From: Prostheceraeus crozeri | Taxonomy: Eukaryota; Platyhelminthes; Polycladida; Euryleptidae | Direction of reading: 5' to 3' | DNA: 64,000 nucleotides | Assembly: GCA_907163375.1 (NCBI GenBank) | Contig: CAJQUW010002206.1 | Span: forward strand, 287,112-351,111 | Part shown: positions 59,701 to 64,000 of the stretch, piece by piece | Layout: the number at the start of each line of letters is the position of its first letter | How positions within the stretch are numbered: the first letter of the stretch is position 1 | Notes under the pieces: generated by a model | Databases searched by the model: none | What the model saw: the letters and a program-made list of their open reading frames with translations, nothing else | Told to the model about the DNA's origin: nothing | Translations under genes and position numbers: made by a program

Positions 59701-60352
59701 CACCGGCTTGATTTTATGATTCACTAAATTAATGTTTCATTTCTTGAATCTGAATAGTGATGTGGACCCATTTACATCTTTCAAAGTTAATTGAAATCAT
59801 TGTCTTTGAATCTGTGATTTTGCCATGCCAGTGGCAGCTGCTGCCTCATCACGCTTAAGAAGATTCTCTTGAGGTTCAGCAGGAAAGCAATAGCGCAGGT
59901 CATCGAGTTGCCAATTTAACAAACATTACCTCACCAAGGCTGTCAGACACGGATTATTTGTAAAATAATATCATTTCCTTCTGCTTTGTGCTATCATGAT
60001 CAGTCAATTCCATTGTAATTTCTTCAAAACTGCAAAACTTTGCATATCTCACACTTGGTGACAATGCCACCTGCATCTCCCTTGAGTTCATTTAATAAAT
60101 TCGAAAGTGTATACACATTGGGGATTTAATAAATGCGGAGTTACCACTCTACCTAATATATTTACTCTATGGATTCATTTTCCTGAGCAAGTCATTGTGC
60201 AAGATATACAGTACACGACAACTCTCGACAAAAGTATCTGCGATTTCGCTGATAATCTTGTGAACGACAGTCACAGGAGATTATATCTAGCCATTGGAAG
60301 ATATTTGGAAGATTCGTAAGTATTTCGCAAGATTGTCTAAGTATACCTATTA
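59701..60352. repeat. Dispersed repeat family R2, copy 3, then LINE leader
   Basis: 59,940-60,190 shares CTCACCAAGG, TCATGATCAGTCAA, GAGTTCATTTAATAAA, TTGGGGATTTAATAAATGC and GAGTTACCACTCTACCTAA with 36.7 and 37.6 kb. Because R1 and R2 lie together here and also at 35.5-37.8 kb, they may be parts of one element. The boundary with the LINE 5' leader is not visible. Confidence 0.6.
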
Positions 60353-61140
60353 GTGCATCCTGCTAAATATCAATTCATTCTACTAACATCATCGATGTGC
60401 TTTTGCAACACGGAAACTTACTTTCAAAGAACTGCAAAGAACGTTGTAGGTGCCTCCTTGTCAGATGTTGAGCGACTTATAAATTCCTGCAAGCTAGAGC
60501 TGATCAACACATTCAAATTGGAGATGAACAAGATAACTGATGTCCTCGAGGGAGTTCGATCTCGCGTTGAGGGTATAGAATTGAAAATGTGTGACATTAC
60601 AGCAACAGTTGCATCTCACAATCAGGAGATTCGAGTTTTGAAGGAGGTCTTAGATGATGTTGGCACAAGGACTTCTATTTTCATATCTGAGGAGATGGAA
60701 CAGCAGTTGCCGCGCATGAATAATGTTATTGTGTCTGGCATCCCTGAAGTTGGTGGATCTGTTGACGAAAGAAAGGAACACGACCACAGGGAGTTTGCTA
60801 AGGTTGCGGCTGTCCTCCATTCGTCTACGAATAGTGACATCATCAAGAATTCGAGTCGTATCGGAAAGCCGAACCTGATCAGCCTCGGCTTTTACGCGTG
60901 ACTTTGTCTGACCTTGATGTAAAAAGCTCTATTTTACGAAATTCGAGGAAATTGAGAGGAACTGTGGATTATAGACATGTTTACATTAATTCAGATCGAA
61001 GCAAATTTCAAATGGAACAACATGCGCGAATGAGAAAGGAGTTCAAAGATCGTAAAGACAGTGGGGAAGATGTGGTAATTTACAGAGGCAGAGTCATGAG
61101 GCGCTGCGATGTTAATCCGAGTATTCAAAATTTTCCGTGA
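60353..61140 (+). pseudogene. LINE ORF1 (coiled-coil plus RNA-binding domain)
   Basis: A heptad-like region (SDVERLINSCKLELINTFKL ... MNKITDVLEGVRSRVEGIE) suggests a coiled coil. It is followed by MNNVIVSGIPEVGG (start of an RRM-like fold) and SSRIGKP. A one-base frame change near 60,870 links to PDQPRLLRVTLSDLDVKSSI, LRNSRKLRG, VYINSDRSKFQMEQHARMRK and ELKDRK-like sequence ending RGRVMRR. This is the usual layout of LINE ORF1 RNA-binding proteins. It ends with TGA at 61,138-61,140, overlapping the start of the ORF2 frame. Confidence 0.85.
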
Positions 61141-63728
61141 ATGATTTTACAAAGAAGTTTGAAGGAAGTGCCCCAACATTGATGTTATGTAATGCACGCT
61201 CAATTCTCCCAAAGATTGATGAGTTGTCTGTTTTGATTTCTTCCTTGAAACCACGCATTGTGTTTATTACTGAGTCATGGCTGAATTGTAATGTTGACAG
61301 TGATTTTTTGATACAAGGTGGCTATAACTTTTATCGTACCGACAGGATTGGACGTATCGGAGGTGGTGTTTGTATGTACATAGACATGAGTTTTTCTTGT
61401 ACCTCCATTAATGGCTACATTCATCCCAAACCTATAGAAGTTTTGTCACTGCGAATTCCTTTCTTTGAATGTGTTCATTGCCTGTGTATACATACCACCG
61501 AATTTGAAAGCAATTGAATATGAGCAAATCAAAGACTTTTTCGTTGACATGCTAGATTCAGAACTTTTGAATTTTCCTGAGTCAAATATCCTTATTTGTG
61601 GCGACTTTAATAGATTTGATAATTCATTTTTTGTTGAACAATTCTCCTTGTGTAATTGTGTTAAGTCTCCGACACGCAATGATGCCTACTTGGATCAGAT
61701 GTGGTTAAATGTCGATTTTGCAGATTTGTATCGTGATGATGCTTGTGTTGGTCCACCTATGTCTTCTTCTGATCATAATACAGTGTTCCTTTACGGCAAA
61801 AATTGTGACACCACATACAAGTCGATTGTCAAAGTGTGGGATTTTCGAAGATCAAACATGAATATGTTTCTGTCTGAGTTATCAAATGCCGATTTCTCTA
61901 CTATTGCAAGAGCCGACTCAGTTGATCAAATGTGCGAAGAGTTTTACTCTTGTGTGTACAGTGCTATGACATTTGTTCCATCCTCTTTTGTTACATTTAC
62001 GTGTAATGACAAGCCTTGGGTTACCCCAGTACTCAAGCAACTTATCAATATGAGGTGGCATGCCTATCGAACGCGACAGTGGGTGCTGTTTGAACTTATA
62101 AAAGGAAAGTTCAAGAAGAGATAGCCAAAGCAAAGAGTATGTGGGTTCAAAGAAATACAAAATCAGTTAAGAATACCTGGAAAGTGGTAAATGAGTTTCG
62201 AGGTAAAAAACATTCGACCAGTTTTGATGAGTTGATAAAGGAGCATGGTGGAGTCAATGACTTTTTGCTAAATTTGCAGGTTGAGTTCAGCAGCAGTTTC
62301 AACAACTCAGTTGATGCCAGCATTTCTGTTCATGATGTGCCATGTCACCAGCATTGGACTATTGATTTCAATGAAAACGACGTCAAGGATGCACTTGTCA
62401 GACTCAAATCTGGAAAGTCTATTGGTTGCGATGGTATTCCAAACCAGCTCCTTCGTGAAGGCGCTGAGTTTTTGTGCTATCCGCTGTTCCAAATTTTTCA
62501 AAGGTCGATCCAGGATTGTGTATTTCCATCATGCTGGAAACTAGCCGACGTTGTCCCGCTTCCAAAAAAACGTGCCCCAACATTGTCTGACTTTCGTCCA
62601 ATTTCACTAACGCCTGTTGTTAGTAAGCTTTTTGAGCGTTTGGTGCTTCATTCCATTTATGAGCAGTTGCTACCACTGTATGGTTCCTCACAATATGCTT
62701 TTCTCAAACACGGTTCTACGGACACTGCTCTTGTGAGAATTCATGACGCTATTACTGAACATTTGGACTGTGCCAGCGTTTCGGCTGTAACGGTGACTTG
62801 CATTGATTTGAGAAAGGCCTTTGATATGACGAGACATGACATTGTACTGAATCGATTGTGTGATGTCAGAGTGAGCAGTGGTCTTATAGCTTGGTTTGAA
62901 AAGTTATCTCGACAATAGGAGGCAGCGGCTTAGAGTGAAAGGCGTTTATGGCCTACGGTCAAGACTATCTCCGGTTGTTCCACAAGGTTCTGTGTTGGGC
63001 CCCGTGTTATTTTCAGTTTTTATGGGACCTCTGTCGCTGTTGGATTGTGGAGCAAACTATTGTCATGTACGCCGATGACATTACTCTGATTGAACCGATT
63101 TATAAGGAGAGTTTGCCTAGTAATGCAGTTTCGAAAGTTCTGGAATGGATCAATGCAAACGACATGTCTCTCAATCTCTCCAAGACAAAGCAAATGGTTA
63201 TCCGACGGAGTGAGTGTATCCGATCTACATGTTCAGACATCCAGCTTGTCAATCAGTTGAAGATCTTGGGCGTGACTTGGAATTCAAAGTTGACTTGGGG
63301 GAATCATTTTTCTGTAGTTCTTCGAATTTGTTCTCAGCGTCTCTATGTTCTCAGGGTTTTGCGGTCACTGTTACCACGTGAACAACTGATTACTGTGTAT
63401 CAAATCGATTATATTGTCTTTGCTACTGTATGCAGCACCCTTTTGTGCATGGCTGCCTCTAGGAATTGAGAACAAGATAGAAAAGTTTCAGAGACGTGCA
63501 CACCGTATTGTATGCAGACGACACTGTGACTGTGCCAATTTTCCGACAGTTTCTAGTTTGAGGAAAGCTAGAGCCTGTTCTTTTCTGCTTAAGTGTGAGT
63601 TGTTGATGAACACCCTCTTTCACGACTTTGTGCCTCCTCGTTTACCGAGATCTGGACTTTTTTCAACAGCCAGGTGCGCACACTTCTCGTCGCCTGCATT
63701 CATTTTTCCCCTGCGACATGTAACTTGA
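61137..63728 (+). pseudogene. LINE ORF2: APE endonuclease and reverse transcriptase
   Basis: Endonuclease motifs: LMLCNARSILPKIDEL, ITESWLN, GGVCMYI, FIACVYIPPN, ILICGDFNRFD and MSSSDHNTVFLYG. Reverse transcriptase motifs: KSGKSIGCDGIPNQLLREGA, LPKKRAPTLSDFRPISLTPV, TCIDLRKAFDMTRHD, VPQGSVLGPVLF, VMYADDITLI, LNLSKTKQMV and LGVTWNSKLTW, then KFQRRAHRIVCRRHCDCANF. All key residues (GDFN, SDH, YADD) are visible. The reading frame changes near 61,463, 62,105, 62,898, 63,050 and 63,412. No in-frame ATG exists at the very start; the first is at about 61,182. Confidence 0.9.
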
Positions 63729-64000
63729 TGAATAGCTAACGTTCATGTGCTCTTATTTTGCAAGCTCTACATGTACATGTCTATTACATAACACGCTGAT
63801 TGTCAAGAGATTATTTGATTTTTTGGTGCCTGAGGATGTTACTTACTCCACTTGCAATTGATGGTAGTATTATTTTCTTTATGTTACGCCACTGATGCCA
63901 AAATTATGTGTATTTTAAATTGTGATTTTTGCAATTGTATTCGTATTTGACGATTTTCATTTATTCAAAATATACGCTTCCTTTTCCTTTCCTTTCCTTT

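Larger units (their letters stand above)
60353..64000 (+). mobile_element. Nearly full-length CR1/L2-like LINE, runs off the edge
   Basis: Plus strand: ORF1 (60,353-61,140), then endonuclease plus reverse transcriptase (61,140-63,728), a 3' non-coding region, and a (CCTTT)n tail reaching the last base. The ORF2 region is about 860 codons, near the usual length for this group. About seven frame changes show it is no longer active. It lies opposite in strand to the two 5'-truncated LINEs at 51-53 and 57-58 kb. Confidence 0.92.

Overview
This is a eukaryotic, AT-rich, intron-bearing and very repeat-rich window. The frequent GTAGGCCTA-type and ACATGTA-type words, and the mix of Penelope-like elements, Crypton-type tyrosine recombinases, pogo and hAT DNA transposons, CR1/L2-like LINEs and tRNA-derived SINEs, suggest a marine invertebrate, most likely a non-vertebrate deuterostome (echinoderm or hemichordate grade). 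That placement is inference. I recognise no intact conserved host housekeeping gene.

Layout. 1-13,519 is one tandem array of an 87-bp unit (about 133 copies, running off the left edge), interrupted by two related Penelope-like fragments. 13,520-16,052 (minus) holds the best gene candidate: a multi-exon, probably decayed tyrosine-recombinase-fold gene with an acidic N-terminus of three tandem repeats, a Cys/His-rich segment and a C-terminal catalytic exon. Its poly(A) signal sits ten bases from the satellite edge. 16.4-27.4 kb is gene-poor: a SINE, several fold-back repeats and hAT-type non-autonomous elements with visible 8-bp target duplications. 27.8-29.0 kb (plus) is a broken Crypton recombinase with hairpins around it. 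30-38.5 kb has two more copies of one hAT family, another hAT element, Penelope GIY-YIG remnants and a 50-bp minisatellite. 38,993-42,350 is a complete-ended pogo-type transposon with TA target duplication, terminal and subterminal repeats, and a transposase whose middle (DDE) part is gone and an 18-codon minisatellite stands in its place. 43-50 kb is minisatellites, fold-backs and a tRNA-like composite flanked by a 22-bp direct repeat. 51.26-53.5 kb and 57-58 kb (minus) and 60.3-64 kb (plus) are three LINEs; the last is almost full length and runs off the right edge.

How it fits together. Almost everything is explained by layers of mobile DNA and local tandem amplification. The points that stand out are the 87-bp array, which shows no net indel over two long blocks; the Penelope fragment that was duplicated together with its satellite surroundings and carries a hammerhead-like core; the recombinase gene with SUMO-interaction-like repeats; the pogo element; and the tRNA-like composite SINE. 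All exon structures are from reading splice-site motifs by eye. No alignment or database search was run.
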